From positions 27,025-91,024 of the forward strand of contig JANJTV010000120.1 of assembly GCA_024710905.1 (NCBI GenBank): a DNA stretch of 64,000 nucleotides, read 5' to 3'. Within the stretch, counting starts at the first letter, position 1; every line of letters begins with the position of its first letter. Positions 17,289 to 25,728 of the stretch are shown piece after piece. The position numbers and the translations under genes are program-made. The notes beneath the pieces are model-generated. The model worked only from the letters and a program-made list of their open reading frames with translations. It did not search any database and was not told where the DNA came from. The stretch comes from Anaerolineales bacterium. Lineage in GTDB: Bacteria > Chloroflexota > Anaerolineae > Anaerolineales > Villigracilaceae.

Positions 17289-17316
17289 TTGTACAAAGAA
17301 AAAGAAATGTTATAAT
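17289..17316 (+). promoter_or_regulatory. Sigma-70-type promoter of the rightward arm
   Basis: TTGTAC at 17289-17294 and TATAAT at 17311-17316 with a 16-bp spacer. The predicted transcript would start near 17323, about 50 bases before the amidohydrolase ATG at 17374, which is preceded by AAGGAGAA. Confidence 0.65.
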
Positions 17317-17325
17317 GTTATAACA
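17308..17325. promoter_or_regulatory. Candidate GntR operator palindrome
   Basis: TGTTATAATGTTATAACA is an inverted repeat (GTTATA / TATAAC around ATGT). It overlaps the rightward -10 and sits at the predicted leftward start point, so a bound repressor would block both promoters. Confidence 0.55.
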
Positions 17326-17354
17326 ATCATACTTATAAAGTACATTGTTGTCAA
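17326..17354 (-). promoter_or_regulatory. Sigma-70-type promoter of the leftward operon
   Basis: On the minus strand TTGACA (17354-17349) and TATGAT (17331-17326) are separated by 17 bp, close to consensus. Transcription would begin near 17319, about 47 bases before the regulator ATG. Confidence 0.7.
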
Positions 17355-17373
17355 GCACAAGGAGAATTACCGC

Positions 17374-18834
17374 ATGCTCGACCTGCTGATCAAAAACGTC
17401 CGGCTCGTCCGCCCCAACCAGGCGGATGTCCCCACAGTTGATATTGGCATCCGCGACGGCAAATTTGCCCGCATTGCCCCGTCCATTGAGTCCAGCGAAG
17501 CAAAAGAAGTACACGACGGCCAGGGCCGGCTGGCCTTCCCAGGCTTGGTGGATGCCCACATGCACGTAGGTATTTACCAGCCGCTGGCACAGGATGCCGT
17601 CACCGAGAGCAAAGCTGCCGCCATGGGCGGCGTGACCAGCGCCATTACTTACTTCCGTACCGGCGAGTATTACCTGAACAAAGGCGGCGCATACAAGGAT
17701 TTCTACCCCGAAGTATTGGATATTTCCTCTGGCCGCTACTGGGTGGATTATGCCTACCATCTCGCGCCAATCAACAAAAGCCATATCGATGAAATGCCCG
17801 CCCTGCTCAGTCAACACGGCGTTTCTTCTTTTAAAATCTTCATGTTCTACGGCGGGCACGGCCTGCATGGCAAGTCTGACCAGCAGCACAACTTCCTGAA
17901 ACTGGCCGAAGATGAAAAATACGACTTTGCCCATTTTGAATTCATCATGCGCCAGCTCAGCGCGATGCTAAAAGCCAACCCGCAGCAGGCGCCCTACATC
18001 AGCCTGAGCCTGCACTGCGAGGTGGCAGATATTCTTAACGCCTACACCACCATCGTGCAGAAGGAAGGCAAACTCAAGGGCCTGCACGCCTACAGCGCCG
18101 CCCGACCGCCGCACAGCGAGGGGCTGGCCGTTTTTATTGCCTCCTACCTGGCGCATGAGACCAACTGCGCCAACATCAATCTGTTGCATCTCACTTCGCG
18201 CAAGGCGCTTGAAGCCGCCCTGATGATGCGTGACCTGTTCCCGCACATCAACTTCCGCCGCGAGGTGACCATCGGCCACCTGCTGCTGGATACCGACGAG
18301 CCCAACGGCGTGCTGGCCAAGGTCAACCCGCCCATCCGACCGCGCGCCGATGTGGAATTCCTGTGGGAGAAAGTGCTCTCCGGCGATGTGGACTGGGTGG
18401 TCAGCGACCACGCCTGCTGCTCCAGCGAGCAAAAATACAACGCCGCCCACCCGGACGACATCTGGATGGCCAAAAGCGGCTTCGGCGGCACGGAGTACAT
18501 GCTCTCCGGCCTGCACAGCGAAGGCCGCAAACGCGGACTGTCGCTTAACCGTATGGCCGAGCTGGTGAGCTGGAACCCCGCCCAGCGCTACGGCCTGCTC
18601 GCCAAAGGCGATGTCACCGAAGGGTACGACGCCGACCTGGTGCTCTTTGACCCGAATGAGACCTTCATCGTGCGTGCCACCGAATCGGAATCATTCCAGG
18701 GCTATACGCCCTTTGAAGGCCACGAACTGAACGGGCGCGTCAAGATCACCTACCTGCGCGGCCAGAAAATTTACGAAAACGGCAAGGTGCTCGGCCCGGC
18801 CAACGGGCAGTACATCAAACGTCCCGGCGCATGA
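17374..18834 (+). CDS. Hydantoinase/dihydropyrimidinase-type amidohydrolase
   Basis: 486 residues, full length for the cyclic amidohydrolase family. Metal ligands are visible: DAHMHVG (about residue 65), a lysine in SFKIFMFYGG that can be carboxylated, LHCEV, LHLTS and the Asp of VVSDHACC. The family hydrolyses cyclic amides and imides such as hydantoins, dihydropyrimidines and maleimides. It heads the rightward arm behind a clear promoter. With the PAO/RCCR-like genes opposite, I infer it opens a lactam or maleimide fragment of a degraded tetrapyrrole; a plain hydantoin or pyrimidine role cannot be excluded. Confidence 0.9.
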   Translation: MLDLLIKNVRLVRPNQADVPTVDIGIRDGKFARIAPSIESSEAKEVHDGQGRLAFPGLVDAHMHVGIYQPLAQDAVTESKAAAMGGVTSAITYFRTGEYYLNKGGAYKDFYPEVLDISSGRYWVDYAYHLAPINKSHIDEMPALLSQHGVSSFKIFMFYGGHGLHGKSDQQHNFLKLAEDEKYDFAHFEFIMRQLSAMLKANPQQAPYISLSLHCEVADILNAYTTIVQKEGKLKGLHAYSAARPPHSEGLAVFIASYLAHETNCANINLLHLTSRKALEAALMMRDLFPHINFRREVTIGHLLLDTDEPNGVLAKVNPPIRPRADVEFLWEKVLSGDVDWVVSDHACCSSEQKYNAAHPDDIWMAKSGFGGTEYMLSGLHSEGRKRGLSLNRMAELVSWNPAQRYGLLAKGDVTEGYDADLVLFDPNETFIVRATESESFQGYTPFEGHELNGRVKITYLRGQKIYENGKVLGPANGQYIKRPGA

Positions 18835-19748
18835 AATTCGGCATCCATTCCCCCTCCTGGCTGTACCCCGGCAACCCCTTCGACGGCATCCGCGAAAAAG
18901 CCCTGCGCCTCGAAGAACTGGGCTTTGCCTGGCTCTCGGTCATGGATCACATGATGCAAATCCCCGTGCACGGCCCGCCGGACGAGCCTTTCATGGAAGG
19001 TTGGACCACCCTCTCGGCGCTGGCCGCCGTCACCAGCAAAATCCGCCTTGCCACGCTGGTTTCGTCCACCTCCTACCGCAACCCGGCCCTGCTGGCCAAA
19101 ATGGCCGCCACGGTGGATGTCATCAGCAAGGGCCGCCTGACGCTGGGCATTGGCGCGGGCTGGTTCGAAGATGAATACCAGCAATACAATTGGGAATTCC
19201 TGCCCAAACCAGCCGACCGCATCCACCGTCTGGAAGACGCCATCAAATTGATTAAAGCCATGTGGATGGAAGAACGGGGTGACTACCGAGGCCGCTTTTA
19301 TTCCGTTAAAGAGGCCATTCTCCAGCCCAAACCGATCCAAAAACCGCACCCACCCATCCTGGTGGGCGGCGCGGGCGAGCAACTGACCTTGCGAGTGGTG
19401 GCCCGTCACGGCAACGCCTGCAACCTGATTGGCAGCCCGCAGGAAGTGCGCCATAAATTTGATGTACTGGAACAACACTGTGAAAACGAAGACCGCAATT
19501 ACAAGGATATTGAAAAAACAGCCCTGCTGAACGTGCTGGTTGCAAGGGATGAGAGCAACCTCTCAGCCCGCATGGCGCAGCTCGACGCGGGAACGCACTT
19601 CAGGGGGCACCCGCTGACCATCCCCCAGGCAGCAGACCTGTTTGGGCAATATCAGCAGGCCGGGGTACAGCTGCTGATCATCAGCATTTATCGCAACGAT
19701 GAAGACAGCCTGCAAGCCATTGCCGAAATGATGGGAAATTTTTCGTAA
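18831..19748 (+). CDS. Luciferase-like (LLM-class) flavin oxidoreductase
   Basis: 305 residues, starting MKFGIHSPSWLYPGNPFDGI. LEELGFAWLSVMDHMMQIP, KGRLTLGIGAGWFEDEY and PPILVGGAGEQLTLRVVARH are the classic bacterial luciferase-like TIM-barrel signatures, in the subgroup often annotated as F420-dependent. It could use FMNH2 or F420H2 as a monooxygenase or reductase. Its ATG overlaps the TGA of the amidohydrolase gene (ATGA), so both are coupled. The fused flavin reductase in the leftward operon could feed it. Confidence 0.88.
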   Translation: MKFGIHSPSWLYPGNPFDGIREKALRLEELGFAWLSVMDHMMQIPVHGPPDEPFMEGWTTLSALAAVTSKIRLATLVSSTSYRNPALLAKMAATVDVISKGRLTLGIGAGWFEDEYQQYNWEFLPKPADRIHRLEDAIKLIKAMWMEERGDYRGRFYSVKEAILQPKPIQKPHPPILVGGAGEQLTLRVVARHGNACNLIGSPQEVRHKFDVLEQHCENEDRNYKDIEKTALLNVLVARDESNLSARMAQLDAGTHFRGHPLTIPQAADLFGQYQQAGVQLLIISIYRNDEDSLQAIAEMMGNFS

Positions 19749-19766
19749 TCGCCAAGGAGATTCCGC

Positions 19767-21044
19767 ATGACTAAATTGACCGCCGAATTTTTATTTGACG
19801 ACCTGACCCCCGCCGAGCGCGCCCGCGCCGAACGGGTGGAGGCCATCCTGCCCGAATTGCGCGCCCGTGCCGAGGAAGCTGACCGGCTGGGGCAATTCTA
19901 TGCGCCGCATCGCGACACCCTCAGCCAGTCTGGCCTGCTGGGGCTGGTCATCCCGGAAGAATACGGCGGGTTGGGCGGCAACCTGCGCGACCTGGCCGCC
20001 GCGACCTTTGCCATGGGCACGGCCTGCCCGAGCACCGCGCTGGCTTATTTCTTCCACTGTTCCACGTCCTCGCGCGGATTGCTGGCCCTGGATGGGATCG
20101 CCGAAGGCAAGTTTAGCGAGCAGGAAATCCCGCAGGTGCGTGCATTTGGCGAGAAAGTGCTGCATAAAATGGGCACCCAGGGGCAGTTCCTGGGCAATTT
20201 TGCCAGCGAATCGGCCAAGTCCTCCCAGAGCGCGGTACACATCACCACCGAGGCCGAGACTGTGGATGGCGGCTGGAAGTTGAACGGGGTCAAGTCTTTT
20301 GGCTGTAACACGGGTGTGGCCGACGCCTACCTAGTGGCCGCCAAACTGAAAGGCTACGAAACCGCCGAAGGGCTGGCAATGTTCTTTGTTAATCGCGACG
20401 CGGAAGGCGTGAGCGAGCGCCCCGGTTGGGACGCGCTGGGCATGCGCGCCACGGCCAGCCACGGGATCGTGTTAAAGGATGTCTTTGTACCAGACGAAGA
20501 CGCACTAGGCGTGCCGGGCGCATTCGTTAAAATGATGCAATCCAGCCGCGGCTCGCTGATGGGCAACCAGCCTGCCATCACCGCCATTTACCTCGGCGCG
20601 GCCAAGCAGGCCTACGATTTTGCGCTCGACTTCACCACCAAAATGAAATTTGAAGACACTGGCAAGCCCATCAACACCAGCCCATTCCACCAGGAATTGA
20701 TTGGCAAAATGACGGTTGAAATGGAAACCGCCCGACTGTGGCTGAAATACCAGATTGACCTGGAAACCTGTGAGCCGCCCATCAAGCCCAAGACCGAAGT
20801 CGTGCAGCACTGGCGCATGGCCAAAGGTGTGGCCTCCGAAGGCGCGTTTGAAGTGGCCCAACTGGCCATGAAGATGTGCGGCACCAGCAACACTGGCAAC
20901 AGCGGCGTGATTTCGCGTATGCTGCGCGACATTGCCATGAGCCTGGTGATGGCCTTCCCCGCCGAACGCGGCCGCCTCGAAGCCGCCAAGAGCATCACCG
21001 ACGGCGCAGAAACCAAGTCCTTTACCGTATCTGAGAGCAAATAA
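19767..21044 (+). CDS. Acyl-CoA dehydrogenase-fold flavoprotein
   Basis: 425 residues. The N-terminal helical domain contains SQSGLLGLVIPEEYGGLGG; the middle domain has LNGVKSFGCNTGVADAYLV and RPGWDALGMRATASHGIVLK; the C-terminal helical domain has MCGTSNTGNSGVISRMLRD. Spacing fits the superfamily, but the C-terminal segment differs from the usual YGGxGY, as in flavin monooxygenases of this fold (DszC/HpaB-like). A two-component monooxygenase using FMNH2 is therefore as likely as an acyl-CoA dehydrogenase. Good RBS (AAGGAG), 18 bp after the LLM gene. Confidence 0.82.
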   Translation: MTKLTAEFLFDDLTPAERARAERVEAILPELRARAEEADRLGQFYAPHRDTLSQSGLLGLVIPEEYGGLGGNLRDLAAATFAMGTACPSTALAYFFHCSTSSRGLLALDGIAEGKFSEQEIPQVRAFGEKVLHKMGTQGQFLGNFASESAKSSQSAVHITTEAETVDGGWKLNGVKSFGCNTGVADAYLVAAKLKGYETAEGLAMFFVNRDAEGVSERPGWDALGMRATASHGIVLKDVFVPDEDALGVPGAFVKMMQSSRGSLMGNQPAITAIYLGAAKQAYDFALDFTTKMKFEDTGKPINTSPFHQELIGKMTVEMETARLWLKYQIDLETCEPPIKPKTEVVQHWRMAKGVASEGAFEVAQLAMKMCGTSNTGNSGVISRMLRDIAMSLVMAFPAERGRLEAAKSITDGAETKSFTVSESK

Positions 21045-21066
21045 TCCCCATTCAGGAGAACCCAAC

Positions 21067-22542
21067 ATGGCTTTCCCGCAAATCACCCCCCCGCCGCTCG
21101 ACGAAGTAAAAGCCCGCTTCGAGTTGTTCGATTATATTGACGGTGAACGGCTGGCCCCAGAAATTGAAATGGACGGATGGGTCAGCAACCCGAACACGGG
21201 AGAACGAATCGCCCGCCAGATGGCCACCAGCCCGGCGAAGATTGAAAAAGCCCTGTCTGTGGCCCAGCGCCTGCACCAGTCCGGGGCATGGGCCAATACC
21301 CCGCCTGAAAAACGCGCGGACATCCTTGACGCAGCCGCCAACGCCCTGATGGGCCTTGTCCCGGCGATTGCCGCCGTGGAATCCTATAACACTGGGATTG
21401 TCTTCAGCACCAGCAGTTTTGTCAACAACATCGTCTGGCTGGCCTTCAAAGCGGCGGCAGGCGTGCTGCGCAGCGGATATGCCGTCTCGAAGGTGCCCGG
21501 CCCGCACGGTGACGTGGAAATCCTGCGCAAGCCACTGGGTGTGGCGGTGTGCATCGTGCCATGGAATTCCCCGGCGGCGCTGGCAGCCCACAAAGTGGCC
21601 AACGCCTTGGCGGCGGGCTGCCCGGTGATTCTCAAGCCAACCGAATGGGCGCCATACTCCTGCCTGTTGCTAGCCGATGGATTGGAAGCCGCCGGGCTGC
21701 CGAAAGGCCTGTTCCAGATCGTGAACGGCGGCGCGGAAGTGGGCCAAAAACTGGTCAGCGACAAACGCGTGCGGGCGGTTTCCTTCACCGGCGGCCTGAA
21801 TGGCGGCCAGGCGGTGGCGGCAGCCTGCGCGGCGGATTTCAAATCGCTGCAACTGGAATTGGGCGGCAACAATGCCATGGTGGTACTGCCGGATGCCGAT
21901 ATAGAGAAAGTGGCCGAAGGCATTGTGGCCGGAATGACCACCCTTAACGGTCAGTGGTGCCGCGCCCTCGGGCGGCTGGTGGTGCACGAATCGATCCAGG
22001 AGCAGGTGCTCAATGCGGCCATTGAGAAGTTCAAGCAGGTGCAGGCCGGGGATGCCCTCTCGCTGGAAAGCCAGCTCGGCCCGCTGGCCAATGAAGCCCA
22101 CAAAGGCCGCATCGAAAGCGCCATCCGCGCTCTGGAGCAAAAAGGCGGCAAAAGGCATGCCGCAACTGCAACGCCAACCGACGGCTATTACCTGCCGCCG
22201 ACCATCATCACCGGCGTCGCGCCCGATGAAACGCTGGAGGAGATCTTCGGCCCGGTGGCTACGCTGCATACTTTCAAAACCGACGAGGAAGCCGTGGCGC
22301 TCGCCAACCAGACCCCGTATGGCCTGGGCGGGTATGTTTATGGCAGCAATGAAGAACATGCCCTGAAAGTTGCCCGCCAGATGAACACCGGCGGCGTGAA
22401 GATCAACGGCGTCAGCCTGCTGGAGTTAAATGTGGACGCGCCGCGCCCGGCCTGGGGTCTGAGCGGTTTCGGCGAGGAAGGTACGCTGGAAACCTTTGAT
22501 GTCTTCTGCGGCAAGAGCGTGGTAGGCGTGGCCGGGAAGTAA
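21067..22542 (+). CDS. NAD(P)-dependent aldehyde dehydrogenase
   Basis: 491 residues, standard ALDH length. GVAVCIVPWNSPAALAAHKV (cofactor region), LKPTEWAPYS, VSFTGG, catalytic Glu in LELGGNN and catalytic Cys in NGQWCRALGRL are all present, and IFGPVATLHTF lies near the C-terminus. It oxidises an aldehyde to the acid. It is last in the rightward arm, 22 bp after the flavoprotein gene with AGGAG upstream; the aldehyde may come from oxygenative cleavage by the preceding enzymes. Confidence 0.92.
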   Translation: MAFPQITPPPLDEVKARFELFDYIDGERLAPEIEMDGWVSNPNTGERIARQMATSPAKIEKALSVAQRLHQSGAWANTPPEKRADILDAAANALMGLVPAIAAVESYNTGIVFSTSSFVNNIVWLAFKAAAGVLRSGYAVSKVPGPHGDVEILRKPLGVAVCIVPWNSPAALAAHKVANALAAGCPVILKPTEWAPYSCLLLADGLEAAGLPKGLFQIVNGGAEVGQKLVSDKRVRAVSFTGGLNGGQAVAAACAADFKSLQLELGGNNAMVVLPDADIEKVAEGIVAGMTTLNGQWCRALGRLVVHESIQEQVLNAAIEKFKQVQAGDALSLESQLGPLANEAHKGRIESAIRALEQKGGKRHAATATPTDGYYLPPTIITGVAPDETLEEIFGPVATLHTFKTDEEAVALANQTPYGLGGYVYGSNEEHALKVARQMNTGGVKINGVSLLELNVDAPRPAWGLSGFGEEGTLETFDVFCGKSVVGVAGK

Positions 22543-22607
22543 GCCGGACGAAAAAACACATTTCCTTGTGGGGCGGATGCTCTCTGGGCGCACGGCTGCA
22601 TCGTGTC

Positions 22608-22624
22608 CTGTGGGTATTCGTCCC
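22608..22624. repeat. Possible dispersed-repeat fragment
   Basis: CTGTGGGTATTCGTCCC here matches, with one mismatch, the reverse complement of 52542-52558. It lies in the 146-bp gap after the ALDH gene. It may be a remnant of a small repeat family; two copies are weak evidence. Confidence 0.25.
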
Positions 22625-22688
22625 TACTGTTTTAACAGGGGATTGTATTTGGTTGGGAATTTGCTAGAATGAAATGAAGGAAGACTCC

Positions 22689-23072
22689 ATGTCCCCCATC
22701 CGAATGTCAAAAATAGAAGATTCCATGCGCGTGGTGATGGCCTTTCACGAGGCCCTCAATCGACGCGACATGCCCGGCATGCTGGACTATATGGGCGAGG
22801 ATGTCCTGTTCGAGAACACCTATCCCGCGCCGGACGGCACACCCTACCGGGGCAAAGCCGCCAATGCGCAGTTCTGGCAGGATTTCTTCGACCAGGCGGA
22901 ACAGTTTCATTTTGAAATTGAAGACCTGTTCGGCCTTAACCAGCACTGCGTGCTACGCTGGAAATATACCTGGGTGGATGCGAACGGCCAGCCCGGCCAT
23001 GTGCGCGGCGTGGATATTTTCCTGGTCCGCGAGGGGCTGATTCGTGAGAAGTTGTCGTATGTAAAGGGATAA
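22689..23072 (+). CDS. SnoaL-like (NTF2-fold) protein
   Basis: 127 residues from ATG 22689, chosen because AAGGAAG lies 6 bases upstream. VVMAFHEALNRRDMPGMLDY, VLFENTYPAPDGTPYRGKA and FWQDFFDQAEQFHFEIEDLF give the cone-shaped SnoaL/NTF2 pattern found in small isomerases, cyclases and ligand-binding proteins. It follows the catabolic rightward arm after 146 bp, so it may belong to the pathway or be independent. Confidence 0.8.
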   Translation: MSPIRMSKIEDSMRVVMAFHEALNRRDMPGMLDYMGEDVLFENTYPAPDGTPYRGKAANAQFWQDFFDQAEQFHFEIEDLFGLNQHCVLRWKYTWVDANGQPGHVRGVDIFLVREGLIREKLSYVKG

Positions 23073-23099
23073 ACGACTAGCACCGGAACTTCCTATAGT

Positions 23100-23147
23100 T
23101 GTAGGGTAAAGACAGTGTATTTTGGCTGCTTTTACCCTACATTTTTA
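23100..23147. terminator. Convergent terminator between 22689-23072 and rsmG
   Basis: Perfect 11-bp arms TGTAGGGTAAA / TTTACCCTACA around a 20-base loop, followed by TTTTTAT on the plus strand. It sits between two converging genes. Confidence 0.75.
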
Positions 23148-23160
23148 TAAAGTTTCTGCA

Positions 23161-23877
23161 CTAGAGCGGCTTGCGGGCCGGGATGCCCGGCTTGCGCGGG
23201 TAAGCAGGCGGCGTGGCGGCAGTTTTTTCCACCAGCACCAGGTAACGCTCCTCGACCACGCCCGGCAGCGTGACGTGCGCCAGTTGGCGCAGGTGACCCC
23301 CCAGCAACCTGATCGCTTTCTCGGCAACCTGCGCCTCAGCCGGGCCGCTTTCCCCTTTTTGGGCCAGCATCCAGCCGCCCACTTTTACCAGCGGCAGCAG
23401 GTATTCGCTCAACACAGGCAGGTGGGCCACCGCGCGCGCCACGGCCCAATCGTACTGCTCGCGATGCTCCCTGAGGTGCCCCACCTCTTCAGCGCGCAGG
23501 GGCAACACCTCCACATCTTTCAGTTCCAGCGCCTCGGCAATGTGGGTGCAGAACCCGGCTTTCTTGCCAACCGACTCAACCAACGTAAGTCGCATGGCCG
23601 GGAAGATGATTTTAAGCACCAGGCCGGGGAAGCCCGCGCCGGTACCGACATCCACCAGGCGTTTGGGCGGGCGCTCGCGCAGGGCCGGGACGCAGGACAG
23701 CGAGTCTAAGAAATGCTTGCTGCGGATGCCCTCTTCGTCGCGGATGGCGGTCAGGTTGATGCGGTTGTTCCAGTCCTGGAGTTCGCGGGCATAGGTGACC
23801 ACCTGCGCCGACTGCCGGGCGGTCAGGGTCACGCCGAACAACTGGCGGGCTTCGAGGCCGAGTTTCTCAACATCCAT
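23161..23877 (-). CDS. rsmG: 16S rRNA (guanine-N7) methyltransferase RsmG
   Basis: 238 residues. WNNRINLTAIRDEEGIRSKH and LVDVGTGAGFPGLVLKIIFP (SAM-binding motif I) are the hallmark of RsmG/GidB, followed by LTLVESVGKKAGF and WAVARAVAHLPVL. It methylates G527 of 16S rRNA. The C-terminal tail (residues 220-238) is Pro/Lys-rich. It has no trm/mnmG neighbour here, unlike in many bacteria. Confidence 0.95.
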   Translation of the reverse strand: MDVEKLGLEARQLFGVTLTARQSAQVVTYARELQDWNNRINLTAIRDEEGIRSKHFLDSLSCVPALRERPPKRLVDVGTGAGFPGLVLKIIFPAMRLTLVESVGKKAGFCTHIAEALELKDVEVLPLRAEEVGHLREHREQYDWAVARAVAHLPVLSEYLLPLVKVGGWMLAQKGESGPAEAQVAEKAIRLLGGHLRQLAHVTLPGVVEERYLVLVEKTAATPPAYPRKPGIPARKPL

Positions 23878-23890
23878 AATGGGCGAAATT

Positions 23891-23918
23891 ATACCCCTCC
23901 CGTTTTGGGGAGGGGTAT
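23891..23918. terminator. Hairpin between DUF4349 gene and rsmG
   Basis: Perfect 11-bp inverted repeat ATACCCCTCCC / GGGAGGGGTAT with a 6-base loop, 19 bp after the minus-strand DUF4349 stop. The following T-run is weak, so termination is only probable. Confidence 0.5.
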
Positions 23919-23936
23919 GTCTTTAAAAACGGTCGC

Positions 23937-24887
23937 TTACTTCTTTTCAGGCGCGGGGTCGGCTTTTTTGTCCTTGCGGCGCTTCCACCAGGCGCGGATG
24001 ACCAGGAAGACCAGCAGGAAGGGCAGCAGCATCAGCGTAAAGGATGGCAGGATGAAGAGCACCAGCCAGATCATGAAGTCAACAAAACCCTGGAAGAAGT
24101 TGACCAGCGCCTGGATGGCATCGCGGGCCACCCCTTCGGGCCGCCAGCCTGCCACCTCGATCGGCTGGATGGTTTCCTCGGCGGTCAGCTGGATGGTGAT
24201 GGCCGAAAGCGCGGCAGACTGTTCAAAATATTGCATCTGGCCTTTGGTCACTTCAATTTGCTCGCGGTAATAGACCAACTGGTTGAAGACGGCGATCACA
24301 TCCTCGGGGTCTTCGGCGCGGGTCATCAGTTCCTGCAGTTCTGCTTCGGCGGCTTCGAGGTTTTTCAAGCGCGAGGCCAGGTCAGTGTACTGCTGGGTGA
24401 CGTCCTGCCCGGAGCGATTCTCAGACTGGATCTCCACTGCGCCAGCCTTAATCTCGGCCAGGGCTTCTTCCAGCCGTTCGGCAGGCACACGAATGGTGAG
24501 CGTCCCGGCGGGAATCGGCTCGCCGCTGGCGCTGTAGTTCTGGTACAGGTTGGAGGAAACCACAAACCCGCCCAGGCGGGTGGCCAGCGCGGTAATGGCC
24601 TCCAGGCTGTTTTTCGGGTCTTGCACCACTAGGCTCAGGTTGGCGTTCTGGATGACCATACGCTGCTGGCCTGTATTGGCAGTGCTGGTATCGTAATAAA
24701 CCGCGGTGGCCATTGGCATGGCATCCGATTCCATGGCAATGGCAGGCGCTCCGGCGCGTTCCTCGACAAAGTCAGAAGCGCCGCCCAACGGCATTTCGTA
24801 TTCGTAGGAAGCCGGTGCAAGCGGGCTGCTGGCACAGGCACCCAGCAACAGGGTAGTAACAACAAGTAACATCAGGGCATTTTTCAT
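23937..24887 (-). CDS. DUF4349 domain lipoprotein
   Basis: 316 residues. The signal peptide ends LLLGACAS (lipobox). From residue 75 the DUF4349 pattern is clear: MVIQNANLSLVVQDPKNSLE, LGGFVVSS, LTIRVPAERLEEALAEI, then a coiled-coil segment (LASRLKNLEAAEAELQELM) and YREQIEVTKGQMQYFEQSA. A transmembrane helix lies at about 265-295, followed by a Lys-rich cytoplasmic tail. The family is of unknown function in the envelope. RBS AGGAGGAAGAG is strong. Confidence 0.9.
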   Translation of the reverse strand: MKNALMLLVVTTLLLGACASSPLAPASYEYEMPLGGASDFVEERAGAPAIAMESDAMPMATAVYYDTSTANTGQQRMVIQNANLSLVVQDPKNSLEAITALATRLGGFVVSSNLYQNYSASGEPIPAGTLTIRVPAERLEEALAEIKAGAVEIQSENRSGQDVTQQYTDLASRLKNLEAAEAELQELMTRAEDPEDVIAVFNQLVYYREQIEVTKGQMQYFEQSAALSAITIQLTAEETIQPIEVAGWRPEGVARDAIQALVNFFQGFVDFMIWLVLFILPSFTLMLLPFLLVFLVIRAWWKRRKDKKADPAPEKK

Positions 24888-24963
24888 CTCTTCCTCCTTC
24901 AGGAAAAAACAAGGGTCTTGTATAAGAGACGCCTCTCGGGCGGGATTGGTTCCTTAAAGAATA

Positions 24964-24987
24964 CAGGGACACTTGAAGGTGTCCCTG
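24964..24987 (-). terminator. Probable terminator after the phosphoesterase gene
   Basis: CAGGGACAC / GTGTCCCTG stem-loop 9 bp beyond the stop at 24997; the minus-strand tail TATTCTTT is only moderately T-rich. Confidence 0.6.
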
Positions 24988-24996
24988 GGCATTTGC

Positions 24997-25728
24997 TTAC
25001 CAGCCTTCGGCCAGTCGGGCGGCATGCTTGTCTGGCAGGCCCGCATCGCGGATGCGTTTCTGCACTGCGAGGATGTCATACTCTACCCGGCGTGGCTCCC
25101 AGGTTTGTTTCTCCACATCGTAAATGGCATATGCGGCGCGTGGGTCACGGTCACGCGGCTGGCCAACCGAGCCGGGGTTAAAAATAGCCCGTGAGGTCAT
25201 TTCAAGCACGACACCCGGCTTGGGAATCTCCAACGAAACCCGGTCACGTTTGGTATCCAGCTTAAACATACACTGGTTGTGGGTGTGGCCCACAAAACAA
25301 AAATCGGTTTCAAAGGCGGCAAAGTTCAGCCGCGCCACCAGCGTATTCAGGATGTACTCCCAAACCGGGTCACGCGGGCTACCATGCACCAGCGAAACGC
25401 CCTGCTTGATAATGGTCTGGTCGGGCAGGCTTTTCAGGTAATTCAGGGTATCTTCTGTAATGGTTTTCTTCTGCCATTGCAGGCTGCGACGCGCCTCAGT
25501 ATTGAAGACTTCCATCTCCATGCCACCCATGGCGGCCACATCATGGTTGCCAAGCATACAGGTCAGGTGCGGCATGGCGCGCATCCGCTCGACGACTTCA
25601 TTGGGGTCGGGGCCATAACCCACCAGGTCGCCCAGGCACCAGATTTCGTCAGTATCCCCGGCGTCGGCCAGTACGGCCTCCAGGGCGGTCAGGTTGGCAT
25701 GAATGTCCGAAAGCACCAAAACGCGCAT
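24997..25728 (-). CDS. YfcE/MJ0936-type metallophosphoesterase
   Basis: 243 residues. Calcineurin-like motifs in order: VLSDIHAN (D-x-H), LGDLVGYGPDP (GD), LGNHD, LVHGSPRD and GHTHNQ, plus FNPGSVGQPRDRDPRA typical of the small bacterial phosphodiesterase group. It is probably a metal-dependent phosphodiesterase. Its start overlaps the stop of coaBC at 25728, indicating cotranscription. Confidence 0.9.
   Translation of the reverse strand: MRVLVLSDIHANLTALEAVLADAGDTDEIWCLGDLVGYGPDPNEVVERMRAMPHLTCMLGNHDVAAMGGMEMEVFNTEARRSLQWQKKTITEDTLNYLKSLPDQTIIKQGVSLVHGSPRDPVWEYILNTLVARLNFAAFETDFCFVGHTHNQCMFKLDTKRDRVSLEIPKPGVVLEMTSRAIFNPGSVGQPRDRDPRAAYAIYDVEKQTWEPRRVEYDILAVQKRIRDAGLPDKHAARLAEGW

Noticed and set aside
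17374..18834. Dihydropyrimidinase or hydantoinase of pyrimidine salvage as a specific name
   Set aside because: The family is clear, but no dihydropyrimidine dehydrogenase or beta-ureidopropionase gene lies near, and context favours another cyclic amide.
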